The notes below the pieces were generated by a model, which saw only the letters and a program-made list of their open reading frames with translations, was not told the DNA's origin and did not search any database. Both the position numbers and the translations under genes were made by a program. A stretch of DNA of 64,000 bases from CAZSDP01 sp964605665 (lineage in GTDB: Bacteria; Planctomycetota; UBA8108; UBA1146): positions 82,439 to 146,438 of the forward strand of contig CAZSDP010000010.1 in the NCBI GenBank assembly GCA_964605665.1. Direction: 5' to 3'. Positions 36,489 through 44,700 of the stretch are shown here, piece after piece; the stretch's first letter is position 1, and each line of letters begins with the position of its first letter.

Positions 36489-37382
36489 TCAGAAGTCGAT
36501 AGCTGCTTCTAAAGCCAGGTTTCCACTCGATTGGAGGCTCTGATCGCCGATCGCCGCTCCGTAGACGGAGAGGGCGGCTCCATAGTGAAGTGCTCGAAAA
36601 CGGGCGCGCTGCCACGTATTGGCCGGAATCTGGCCATACTCCCCAAAAAAGCTGAGGTGGGCCTCACGCGGGAGAAACGACCAAGCGATTCCGAGATCGA
36701 CGGCGATATCGCCCAAATGCAGATCTCCCCAGTCGATGATCGCGGCCAGTTGATCCCCCTCGAGCAGTAGATGTCTGGAATAAAGGTCACCATGGCACCA
36801 GTGACGCGTGCCATCCCACGGCTCGACATCGCGCAAATCCTCGACCGCGGCAATCGCGGACGCTCGGAGCGACTCACTGGCGATGGGTGCACTTCTAAGG
36901 CGCTCCAAGAGCTGCGGAGTCCTCTGCAGGAGATCGTGCCGAGCGAGAGTGTCCTTCGGTCCACCTTCTCGAATTGGAATCTGATGGAGCTCCCGGAGAA
37001 ACTGTGCGACGGGGCGAGCCAACTCTCCTCGTTCCCTTGCACTCAGGTGGAGCCGGTCCGCAGTTTCTCCAGCAATCTCCCGATACCCTCCCCAACACCA
37101 AGGAAATTCCTCGGTCGGGGTTCCGGCTCGACTTGAAACTGAGATCGGTAAAGAGAGGTGCTCAGCGAGAAGAGGAAGCCACTTCAGCTCCACTTCCATC
37201 GCGTAGCCGCCGTAAGCTCGGCGAGGAAATCGAAACACCCACTCCCCGACCCGATAGGCTGAGTTATCGAAGCCGTTCCCCAAGTGTCGGGGGCGTTCTC
37301 CCGCTAAGTCGGGGTGCTGATCCTCAATGAGCGCACCGACCAACTCAGTGGTAACCTCAACATCTGGATCCCATTCCGCCAT
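36489..37382 (-). CDS. Aminoglycoside-phosphotransferase-like small-molecule kinase
   Basis: The start is the ATG at 37382, 11 nt after the stop of the upstream gene; the frame upstream of it is only overlap. The 297-residue cytoplasmic protein has the APH/choline-kinase fold. Residues 40-60 hold the nucleotide-binding strands (NSAYRVGEWVFRFPRR, with the Lys role perhaps taken by Arg). The catalytic loop is HGDLYSRHLLL, with the base Asp kept and His where Asn is usual, and the metal-binding IIDWGD follows. Families of this kind phosphorylate antibiotics, sugars, choline or amino acids, so resistance should not be assumed. Gene spacing with the mtfA-like gene suggests one transcript. Confidence 0.85.
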   Translation of the reverse strand: MAEWDPDVEVTTELVGALIEDQHPDLAGERPRHLGNGFDNSAYRVGEWVFRFPRRAYGGYAMEVELKWLPLLAEHLSLPISVSSRAGTPTEEFPWCWGGYREIAGETADRLHLSARERGELARPVAQFLRELHQIPIREGGPKDTLARHDLLQRTPQLLERLRSAPIASESLRASAIAAVEDLRDVEPWDGTRHWCHGDLYSRHLLLEGDQLAAIIDWGDLHLGDIAVDLGIAWSFLPREAHLSFFGEYGQIPANTWQRARFRALHYGAALSVYGAAIGDQSLQSSGNLALEAAIDF

Positions 37383-37393
37383 CAGTGCCCCAA

Positions 37394-38185
37394 TCACCCC
37401 TCGTCGCGAGGCTCTTGGTAACGACTCAATCTCCCCCAAGCCGCAGGGTCTTGGCGGTAGTACTTCCGAAGAGTGTCGTAGAGCGCGGGATGTTTTCGCT
37501 TCAACCTGACTCCCTTTTCGAAGAAGGCCTCGGTCGACACCGCGAAGAACTCCGGGGCATTCGTCGTTCCATAGCGGTCGAGCACGGTACGGCGACCCTT
37601 CTGAACATCCTCCTTGAGCGCCTCGAACTCTCGCGAGAGAACCTCTCGCCATTCGAGGTAGTCAGACCGCTTTGCCAGTGGAGGTGTACCGTCAATCAAC
37701 CCATCGCGCATATCGAGCTTGTGGCTGAACTCATGCCAGACGAGATTTCGCCCGTCGTGGGGGTGATACGCTCCTCGCTTTGTGGCATCCCACGCGAGAA
37801 CGGTCGGCCCTCTCAACCAAGCTTCTCCGAGTATGACTTGTAAGTCGCCTGACTCGGCACGCGTCTTCTGCGGACGAACGTAGGTCGAGGGGTAGATGAA
37901 GATCGACTTCACCCCACGGTAGTAGTGATGGTCGATTTCCAAGATTAGCAGAGCGGCCTGTAAGGAGATCACCACCGGCATCGCATCGGAGAATTCGAGG
38001 CCGCCACACGCTTCCCAGCGCTTCTCTGCCGCGATAACCCGCGCAATCTCGACCAACCTCACCCGTTGTTCGGAGGAGAGCGCTTCCACGAAGGGCAACT
38101 TGATCAGCTCCCGCTCCCAAATCGGCGAAATCGGACGTTGGAGTAATTTTCGGCGCTGTCGACGGCGCCACCAACCGAGAGGCAA
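37394..38185 (-). CDS. mtfA: MtfA-family zinc peptidase (M90)
   Basis: This 263-residue protein starts at a TTG with GGAGGAGGA 4-5 nt upstream. It has the MtfA-type metal site HEFSHKLDM (HEFSH at 151-155) and a later VSTEAFFEK segment that supplies a third ligand. MtfA is an aminopeptidase-like zinc enzyme that in enterobacteria interacts with the repressor Mlc and so affects glucose uptake; in other phyla its target is unknown. There is no signal peptide, consistent with a cytoplasmic enzyme. It precedes the APH-like gene by 11 nt. Length is typical of the family. Confidence 0.93.
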   Translation of the reverse strand: MPLGWWRRRQRRKLLQRPISPIWERELIKLPFVEALSSEQRVRLVEIARVIAAEKRWEACGGLEFSDAMPVVISLQAALLILEIDHHYYRGVKSIFIYPSTYVRPQKTRAESGDLQVILGEAWLRGPTVLAWDATKRGAYHPHDGRNLVWHEFSHKLDMRDGLIDGTPPLAKRSDYLEWREVLSREFEALKEDVQKGRRTVLDRYGTTNAPEFFAVSTEAFFEKGVRLKRKHPALYDTLRKYYRQDPAAWGRLSRYQEPRDEG

Positions 38186-38398
38186 GAGTCCTCCTCCAAC
38201 ATCATCGCCATCAGTCTCACCAAGACCGGCTCAAACTCGCACAAATCTCCCAAGAAAGGAACGTCAACTGTCGCCCCGAAGATCTTCGCCCAAACGATAA
38301 ACCGAGTCGGCTCCGTCCTCGATTCCCTCACGAACTCCCCAGGAGGCTGTTGACCTCTCGGCAGTAAGCGACAAGATGTGCCCCTTCAGGAGGACCCG

Positions 38399-40555
38399 TT
38401 GAGTGTAGCGAATTCCCCCACACCGCCCCCTCTCAAAGGTGATCAACTAAGCCACCCACCCTCGGTGACGTCTCTCCTCGGGTTGGCTTTGATCCCCTGC
38501 ATGCTAGCCATCGTGCTAGCACTCCCCTCCTTGGAAGCAGACTTCATCTTTGACGACGCCCAAATTGTCAGAGATAACGATCGCATCGACTCTCTCGGCA
38601 AAATCCCCGCTCTCTTCGTCGACAACTATTGGGGAGATTACGCTCGGTGGAAACTCTTTCGACCGGTAACCCTCAGTAGCTTTGCAATCGACCAGGCCAT
38701 TTGGGGCACATCTGCACGCGGCTACCACTTCACCAACATCATCCTCTATGGCCTGAATTGTGGAGTTTTGTTTCTGCTCTTCTTCACCCTAACACGTCAA
38801 CGAATCGCCGCCTCGATCGGCGCACTCCTCTTTGCAACGCATCCGATCCACACCGAAGCAGTTGGAGGTTTGGTCGGAAGGTCTGAGATTCTGGCAACGA
38901 TGTTTACTTCGCTGGCGCTTCTCCTCCAAACGCTCCCTCGAGCAAATCACTGGAGGATCGCGGCATTGACCGGTTTCTGTTTCGCGTTGGGGATCTTCTC
39001 CAAGGAAACAGCGATCGCATTTCTACCGTTGCTGGCGTTACTTCCGTTGCTGAGAGGCACTGAGAATTCTCTCGTCGACCGGCTCTTCAATGGCATCTAT
39101 AAGCATCGAAGAGCTTGGATCTGCGCCTCATCGGCCTTCCTAGTTTGGGGAATCTTGCGGGCGATTGCGACCGGTGGCGAGCATGATCCCATTCGCTTCA
39201 TCGACAACCCCCTCTATGAGAGCTCAGGAGCAGAGAGAGTCATCGGTGCGCTCTCTATCTTGCCTCGATACGTCAAACTGTTGATCTGGCCTCACCCACT
39301 CTTTCCAGATTACTCCTATCCAGAACTGCAACCTGCAACATCTTTACTTCAGATCACACCGTGGCTGGGGCTCGCACTCCTCGTCGGTTCTGCTTTGATC
39401 GCTAAACGAACTTTGAGATCGCGCCCCGAATTCGCCTTTGGCCTCGCTTTTCTGTGGATTTCACTCCTACCAGCTTCGAACCTGATTTTTGCCTCTGGAA
39501 CGATCTTTGGTGAGCGGCTGCTCTATATGCCCACCGCAGGTCTTTGCTTTCTGATCGCTACACTGTTGAGCGCGCCAGCTGTCGTCCGCTCTCCGATCTT
39601 CGCCCGCGCTGTGGCAGTGGTGATCATCATCGGATACTGCTCATTGTTCTCTGGTCGGATTCAAGACTGGCGCGACGATTTGACTCTCTTCCAAGCCGCC
39701 GTCGACGATGGAACAACAAGCGCCAAGATCTATCAAAACCTGAGTGCGGTGCAGTTCGAAAAAGCGGAGACATTGGAAAGCGAAGAAAAGAATGCTCTGG
39801 TGCTTTCTGCACGAAAAAATATTCAAAGGGCGGTCGAACTCTATCCGGAGCACTTTGAATCTCAGTTGAACTTGTCGGTAATTTCTGAGTCCCTCGAGAA
39901 GTACACCGACATGCTCACTGCCGCGGAAAGTGCGCATCAGATCGCTCCCCTCCACGAAGGTGCGCTTCTGATGTATCTAAAAGCTCTCTATCTGAATCGG
40001 CAAGATCAACGAGCACTCGAATATATGGCTCAATATGAAGGAAGATATCCAAACCTCAGCGAGAACATCCGGCAACGCTTCGAGGAGCTTCAGGCGGCAA
40101 TCGCGGCTCGCACCGCGGGCACTTCCCCAGCCCAAGAAGGGACTCTCGAAGAGCAATATCGGGCAAATCCGAGCGATTTTGAGGCAATCATCCGTTACGC
40201 CCAAGACCTCTTCCGATTGAAGAAGTATGATGAGTTGACTCAAGTACTCAATGAGTCGATTGCTTTAGCCCGCACCGATCAGGCGCCGGAACGTTTAAGG
40301 AATGAATTGGCGTCACTCCTGAACAATCGTGGACTGGTCAAATCTTCGACTGGCTCACCACGGGATGCGCTCCCAGACTTCAACGAAGCGATCGGTCTCG
40401 TCGATGACTTCCTCATGGCAATTGAGAACCGTGCTCGGGCGCATGCAGCTCTCGGAATGGCTGAAGAAGCTGAGAAGGACATTCTCCGGGTCACAGAGTT
40501 GAACCCACAACGTGGAAACGCCCTCAGGGCACAGATTTACCAGTCGAAGCGCTGA
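38399..40555 (+). CDS. TMTC-like protein O-mannosyltransferase with TPR domain
   Basis: Start: the TTG at 38399 follows AGGAGG by 5 nt; the GTG 21 bases upstream contains that ribosome site and is rejected. The 718-residue protein has about nine to eleven membrane helices (residues 25-435) and then a C-terminal TPR region (about 450-715). In the first outside loop FIFDDAQIVRDN has the acidic pair of GT-C glycosyltransferases, and HPIHTEAVGGLVGR closely matches the signature of eukaryotic TMTC proteins. TMTC enzymes use a polyprenyl-phosphate mannose donor to O-mannosylate secreted beta-sandwich domains. The next gene, 37 nt downstream, encodes a DPM-like synthase that could make this donor. 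Bacterial relatives are uncharacterised to my knowledge, so substrate and sugar are inferred. Confidence 0.88.
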   Translation: MSVANSPTPPPLKGDQLSHPPSVTSLLGLALIPCMLAIVLALPSLEADFIFDDAQIVRDNDRIDSLGKIPALFVDNYWGDYARWKLFRPVTLSSFAIDQAIWGTSARGYHFTNIILYGLNCGVLFLLFFTLTRQRIAASIGALLFATHPIHTEAVGGLVGRSEILATMFTSLALLLQTLPRANHWRIAALTGFCFALGIFSKETAIAFLPLLALLPLLRGTENSLVDRLFNGIYKHRRAWICASSAFLVWGILRAIATGGEHDPIRFIDNPLYESSGAERVIGALSILPRYVKLLIWPHPLFPDYSYPELQPATSLLQITPWLGLALLVGSALIAKRTLRSRPEFAFGLAFLWISLLPASNLIFASGTIFGERLLYMPTAGLCFLIATLLSAPAVVRSPIFARAVAVVIIIGYCSLFSGRIQDWRDDLTLFQAAVDDGTTSAKIYQNLSAVQFEKAETLESEEKNALVLSARKNIQRAVELYPEHFESQLNLSVISESLEKYTDMLTAAESAHQIAPLHEGALLMYLKALYLNRQDQRALEYMAQYEGRYPNLSENIRQRFEELQAAIAARTAGTSPAQEGTLEEQYRANPSDFEAIIRYAQDLFRLKKYDELTQVLNESIALARTDQAPERLRNELASLLNNRGLVKSSTGSPRDALPDFNEAIGLVDDFLMAIENRARAHAALGMAEEAEKDILRVTELNPQRGNALRAQIYQSKR

Positions 40556-40592
40556 CGACCGGATATTCGGTCGTTGATTCGAGAGTCGAACG

Positions 40593-41312
40593 ATGACGCA
40601 AGAATTTTCTCCTCCAGACGGTGTGCTCACCGTTGTTATCCCGGTCTATAACGAAGAGGAAACTCTCGAGGAGATCGTCTCCAGAGTCCGAGCGGTCCCA
40701 TTTCAACTCGAGATTATCACCGTGGATGATGGATCCACAGATCGCAGTCGTGAAATCCTCACCGATCTGAAAGAGCGCGAGCTTATCGACCAGGTGATTT
40801 TCCATGAGGCAAACCAGGGCAAAGGCGCTGCCCTCCAAACCGGATTTCGGGCAGCCACCGGAGACTGGGTCGTCATCCAAGATGCAGACCTCGAGTATGA
40901 CCCCGCCGAATACCAAGACTTGATCGCACCAATTCTCGAAGGAAAAGCCGATGTCGTCTACGGCTCTCGGTTTGTTGGCTCGGGTCCGCACCGTGTTCTC
41001 TTTTTCTGGCACTATGTTGCCAATCGAATGCTCACATTGCTTTCGAACATGATGACCAATCTCAACCTCACCGACATGGAGACTTGTTACAAACTGTTCA
41101 AGCGTGAAGTCTTGGAGCAGATACAGCTGAAAGAGCGGCGCTTCGGCGTAGAGCCCGAGATGACCGCGAAAATCTCGAAGATCAAAGGAATCCGCATCTA
41201 CGAGGTCGGAATCAGCTACTCCGGAAGAAGCTATGAGGAGGGCAAGAAGATCACCTGGCGAGACGGAATCCGGGCTCTGTACTGCATCGTTCGCTATAAA
41301 CTCTTCAAGTAA
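40593..41312 (+). CDS. GT2 glycosyltransferase, polyprenyl-phosphate mannose synthase-like
   Basis: This 239-residue soluble enzyme has the GT-A fold motifs of family 2: VVIPVYNEEETL (14-25), VDDGSTD, the DxD-type DADLEYDP, and a C-terminal GVEPEMTAKISKIKG typical of dolichol-phosphate mannose or glucose synthases. It lacks the C-terminal membrane helices of ArnC/GtrB types, so it resembles the soluble DPM1 form. It would transfer a sugar from a nucleotide donor to a polyprenyl phosphate on the inner membrane face. The TMTC-like gene directly upstream could use that product. The start has GAGAG 7 nt upstream. Confidence 0.92.
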   Translation: MTQEFSPPDGVLTVVIPVYNEEETLEEIVSRVRAVPFQLEIITVDDGSTDRSREILTDLKERELIDQVIFHEANQGKGAALQTGFRAATGDWVVIQDADLEYDPAEYQDLIAPILEGKADVVYGSRFVGSGPHRVLFFWHYVANRMLTLLSNMMTNLNLTDMETCYKLFKREVLEQIQLKERRFGVEPEMTAKISKIKGIRIYEVGISYSGRSYEEGKKITWRDGIRALYCIVRYKLFK

Positions 41313-41375
41313 TTCAAAGATCTATCGACCGGCTATTCACTTCTCATCCGGTTCCTGCCCGCAAACGAACTCCAC

Positions 41376-41987
41376 TCACTCGACTCTCAACAGTTGCACC
41401 CGTCCTGCCGTCGCATCGATAAGAGCTCTTTCAAACTGCGCAACTTTACTCTCTTTGATGCAAACAGAGATACGGGGATCCGGGTCGAAGTTTCGCTCAA
41501 CCGAGAGTAAGGAAGCAGCGTGTTGCTTGAGGGCAATCTCTACCGCACCAAAGTCCTCGAAGGTGACCGAGATCAGCAATTCGACTTGATGCCATCGCAC
41601 AGTAGTTGGAGCGACTGACAAAGCCTCTCTCGCGGCATCGGAATAGGCCCGAACGAGACCACCGGTTCCCAGTTTCGTTCCTCCGAAGTAGCGGATCACC
41701 ACTACCGTTGCCCCCACAACTTCGGCTCCCTGCAAGACTTTCAGGATCGGCTCTCCAGCTGTCCCCTTCGGCTCTCCATCATCATCGCAGCGATCTTCAC
41801 CGATCAGCCGAGCTCCATAGCAGTGATGCGAAGCGTCGGGAAATTCAGAGCGCTCACGATTCAGAGTCGCAACGAGCTCGCTCCGATCAGCGGTCGGATG
41901 GGATCTGGCGAGAAATCGTGACCCACGAATGCGAAGCTCGATCAGCTCAGACTCCCCTAAAGTCTCGATTCGGTCAGGATCGGTCAA
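41376..41987 (-). CDS. YigZ/IMPACT family protein
   Basis: The 203-residue protein carries the UPF0029/IMPACT signature: HHCYGARLIG, DDDGEPKGTAGEPIL, and VVVIRYFGGTKLGTGGLVRAY. A C-terminal ferredoxin-like half follows. Homologues (YigZ in bacteria, IMPACT and Yih1 in eukaryotes) bind nucleic acid or regulate translation; the bacterial role is poorly defined. The start is a TTG with a strong GGAGGAAGGGAG site 4 nt upstream. It converges with the glycosyltransferase gene. No odd features. Confidence 0.93.
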   Translation of the reverse strand: MTDPDRIETLGESELIELRIRGSRFLARSHPTADRSELVATLNRERSEFPDASHHCYGARLIGEDRCDDDGEPKGTAGEPILKVLQGAEVVGATVVVIRYFGGTKLGTGGLVRAYSDAAREALSVAPTTVRWHQVELLISVTFEDFGAVEIALKQHAASLLSVERNFDPDPRISVCIKESKVAQFERALIDATAGRVQLLRVE

Positions 41988-42214
41988 AACACTCCCTTCC
42001 TCCGTCTTTTGCCACTTCGCAGCTGAAATCGCCGCTCACGAGCAGATCCTATCTCGCACCTGCCGCAGATGGGTTCAGATCCGTCACCAATTCCCAGGAG
42101 CAGGTGACCCGATTTCGAAATTCCCTTACCATCGTCTATGACAAGACATCCGTCGGTGAACGGTCAACGTTCTGGGAAGTCGGTCGGAGAGTCGAAGTCT
42201 AGAAGTCGAAAAGA

Positions 42215-43369
42215 ATGCCGGACCTAGCGGTCATCTTGCCCGAGTTCCTTCTCAATCTCGCTGCGGTTCCAGGAAGTAGCGTTACCGCGACGGGAACAGT
42301 CGCCGGGCTGATCACCTACATCTCGATCGCTCTCGGAGTCTCCTTCGTTTGCTCAGTTCTCGAAGCAGTCCTACTCTCCACCACCGCCAGCCACGTCGAA
42401 TTGGAGATTTCACGAGGTAAACGGGCAGCGGAACGGATGCGGACTCTATCGGACCCCGAGCACATCGACCGATCGATCGCAGCGATCCTGACCTTGAATA
42501 CGATTGCACACACGGTCGGGGCTGCGGGAGCCGGCGCACAAGCCGCCGCCATCTTCGGTAGTGAGTGGATCGGTCTCATCGGCGCAGTCTTGACGATACT
42601 GATCTTGGTGGTTTCCGAGATCATCCCGAAGACGATCGGCGCGGTGTACTGGAAACCGCTGATGCCGCTGACCGCGCGTTCAATTCACATACTGTCATGG
42701 ACGCTCGCGCCGATCTTGGGAGCGCTGCAATTCTTGACCGACCTACTCAAGCCGAAGACGTCCGCCCCGACGGTGACTCGATCGGAGTTGGAAGTACTGG
42801 CTCGCTTGGGTCATCAGGAGGGCTCGATCGATGAACGAGAGATGCGCGTGGTGCGCAATCTTCTTCGCCTCGATCAAGTACAAGCAAAGAATATCCTAAC
42901 TCCCCGCACCGTGCTCTTCACTCTTCCCGCAAATTCAACGGTCGCCGAGACTCTCGAAGGATCCTCGCTGAACTACAGTCGCATCCCACTGATCGACAGC
43001 AACGCAGATGCGATCGAGAGTTTTGTCCTGCGGTATGACATTCTCGAGGCCGCCACGAACAACCGCGAATCTGCACCCCTCACCGAATTCGCCCGCCCAC
43101 TTCGTACTGTTCCTGCAACACTCAGTGTCGCGGGCCTCCTCGAGACTTTCGTGAGGGAACAAGAGCACATCCTACTCGTGATCGACGAGTACGGAGGGAC
43201 TGCGGGAATCGTCACTCTGGAAGACGCCATCGAGTGTCTGCTCGGTGCAGAGATCACCGACGAATCAGACTTGGTCACCGACTTGCAAGAACTGGCCCGA
43301 AGACGCGCAACACGCCGGCGCCCCCCATTTCCGAAGCCAGACGCTCCGCCAGCAGCAGGCGGCGCGTAA
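42215..43369 (+). CDS. CNNM/CorC-type transporter with DUF21 membrane domain and CBS pair
   Basis: The 384-residue protein opens with a DUF21 membrane domain of three to four helices (about 25-175; SEIIPKTIGAVYW is the typical conserved segment). A CBS-domain pair follows (about 225-355), ending with IDEYGGTAGIVTLEDAIE. The family includes magnesium/sodium exchangers of the CNNM and CorC type, usually at the cytoplasmic membrane with CBS domains binding ATP. The transporter-associated CorC_HlyC domain that often follows is missing; instead there is a short Arg/Pro/Ala-rich tail. The ribosome site is weak, but the start fits the expected membrane topology. Confidence 0.9.
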   Translation: MPDLAVILPEFLLNLAAVPGSSVTATGTVAGLITYISIALGVSFVCSVLEAVLLSTTASHVELEISRGKRAAERMRTLSDPEHIDRSIAAILTLNTIAHTVGAAGAGAQAAAIFGSEWIGLIGAVLTILILVVSEIIPKTIGAVYWKPLMPLTARSIHILSWTLAPILGALQFLTDLLKPKTSAPTVTRSELEVLARLGHQEGSIDEREMRVVRNLLRLDQVQAKNILTPRTVLFTLPANSTVAETLEGSSLNYSRIPLIDSNADAIESFVLRYDILEAATNNRESAPLTEFARPLRTVPATLSVAGLLETFVREQEHILLVIDEYGGTAGIVTLEDAIECLLGAEITDESDLVTDLQELARRRATRRRPPFPKPDAPPAAGGA

Positions 43370-43441
43370 CCTCAGAATTCTGCCCGCTCTTCCTCCTGGG
43401 TGAACGTGCACTCTCGCTACAGATTCCGCTACACTTCTGCC

Positions 43442-44569
43442 ATGTCTGATTCAACTGCGAATTCCGAGCAATCCTCTGACTCTACGCACTCAACTGATGA
43501 GGTCACTGAAGTCGCCATCATCGGAGCAGGTCCGATCGGTTTGGAACTGGCCGTGGCACTGCGTCACCATGGTGTTCCGTATCGGCACTTCGAAGCGGGG
43601 ACCATCGGGCAGACGATTGTCGACTATCCGCGGCAGGTGAGGTTTTTCTCGTCACCAGAGCGTATCTCGATCGCTGGAGTACCGTTTGTGACGACCGGAC
43701 AAGAGAAAGGGACTCGCGAAGAGTATCTCGCGTATCTACGCTCTGTCGCCACGCAGTTTCAACTGGTGATCGAAAGCCAAAGACGCGTCACCAGCCTTGA
43801 GCGAGACTCCGATCAATTTGTGCTGATCGTTCACCCAACTTTGGGTGATCAACATGCGTTGGCCCCCAACGCAATGGGCGAGGTTGTCAAAGCGCGTCAT
43901 GTCGTTCTCACCTTCGGGGATATGCATCGGTCTCGTCAGCTTGGAATCACCGGAGAGGATCTGCCACATGTGGCCCATCGATTCACCGAGCCTGACGCCT
44001 TCTTTGGTCGCAACCTACTGATCGTTGGCGGTCGAAACAGTGCGGTCGAAGCAGCGTTGCGATGCCACCGGGCTGGAGCAAGAGTCCACCTCAGCTATAG
44101 ACAATCGGAGTTCTCCAAGACGTCGGTGAAGTACTGGCTTCTCCCCGATCTGATGAACCAAATTCGCCATCGAAGGATCGGCTTCTCGCCGGAGACGATC
44201 CCCGTCGAGATCACCCCAACTGAAGTCCAACTTCGCTCGACAGATGGAAGGGAAAAGTCGGTCGTTCCCGCAGATGCAGTGCTCCTGCTTATCGGATATG
44301 AGCAGGATCCGCTGCTCTTCGACCAAATCGGTGTTCGGCGCGAAGGTGAAAACGGCCAACCAGTGATCAACTTGGAATCGATGGAAACTGAGATTCCTGG
44401 GCTATTCGTCGCCGGGACTGCGGTCGCCGGAACTCAAATCGACTTCAAACTCTTCATTGAGAATTGCCATCCCCACGTCGAACGCATCGTGCGTAAACTC
44501 ACCGGCAAGAGCGCACCGTTTCAGACGGGAGATACCTCCCAAGTTTCAGCCGAGCATCCTGAGAGCTGA
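43442..44569 (+). CDS. YpdA-like FAD/NAD(P)-dependent disulfide reductase
   Basis: This 375-residue flavoprotein has the FAD-binding GAGPIGLELA near the N terminus, an NADPH-binding GGRNSAVEAALR in the middle, and the C-terminal GLFVAGTAVAGTQ that closes the FAD site. It lacks the CxxC redox pair of thioredoxin reductase, as do YpdA/Bdr proteins, which reduce bacillithiol disulfide in Firmicutes. Planctomycetes are not known by me to make bacillithiol, so the substrate is open. Neither the ATG at 43442 nor the GTG at 43400 has a good ribosome site; the ATG is chosen because it is closer to the family's normal start. Confidence 0.85.
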   Translation: MSDSTANSEQSSDSTHSTDEVTEVAIIGAGPIGLELAVALRHHGVPYRHFEAGTIGQTIVDYPRQVRFFSSPERISIAGVPFVTTGQEKGTREEYLAYLRSVATQFQLVIESQRRVTSLERDSDQFVLIVHPTLGDQHALAPNAMGEVVKARHVVLTFGDMHRSRQLGITGEDLPHVAHRFTEPDAFFGRNLLIVGGRNSAVEAALRCHRAGARVHLSYRQSEFSKTSVKYWLLPDLMNQIRHRRIGFSPETIPVEITPTEVQLRSTDGREKSVVPADAVLLLIGYEQDPLLFDQIGVRREGENGQPVINLESMETEIPGLFVAGTAVAGTQIDFKLFIENCHPHVERIVRKLTGKSAPFQTGDTSQVSAEHPES

Positions 44570-44700
44570 TCGTGGTGCCTGGATGGCGCAGTGCCCCCGT
44601 GGAAATGGATCCCAACTGTGGGCCAACCGACTCCGTTTCGGGTGCGCCCCCGGTTCCCGAATCGACGCCGCTTTAGAATCGAGTTGAGACCTTTGCCAGA

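Noticed and set aside
36489..37382. Calling the APH-like protein an antibiotic-resistance gene
   Set aside because: The fold is shared by many sugar and metabolite kinases, and the catalytic loop has His in place of Asn.
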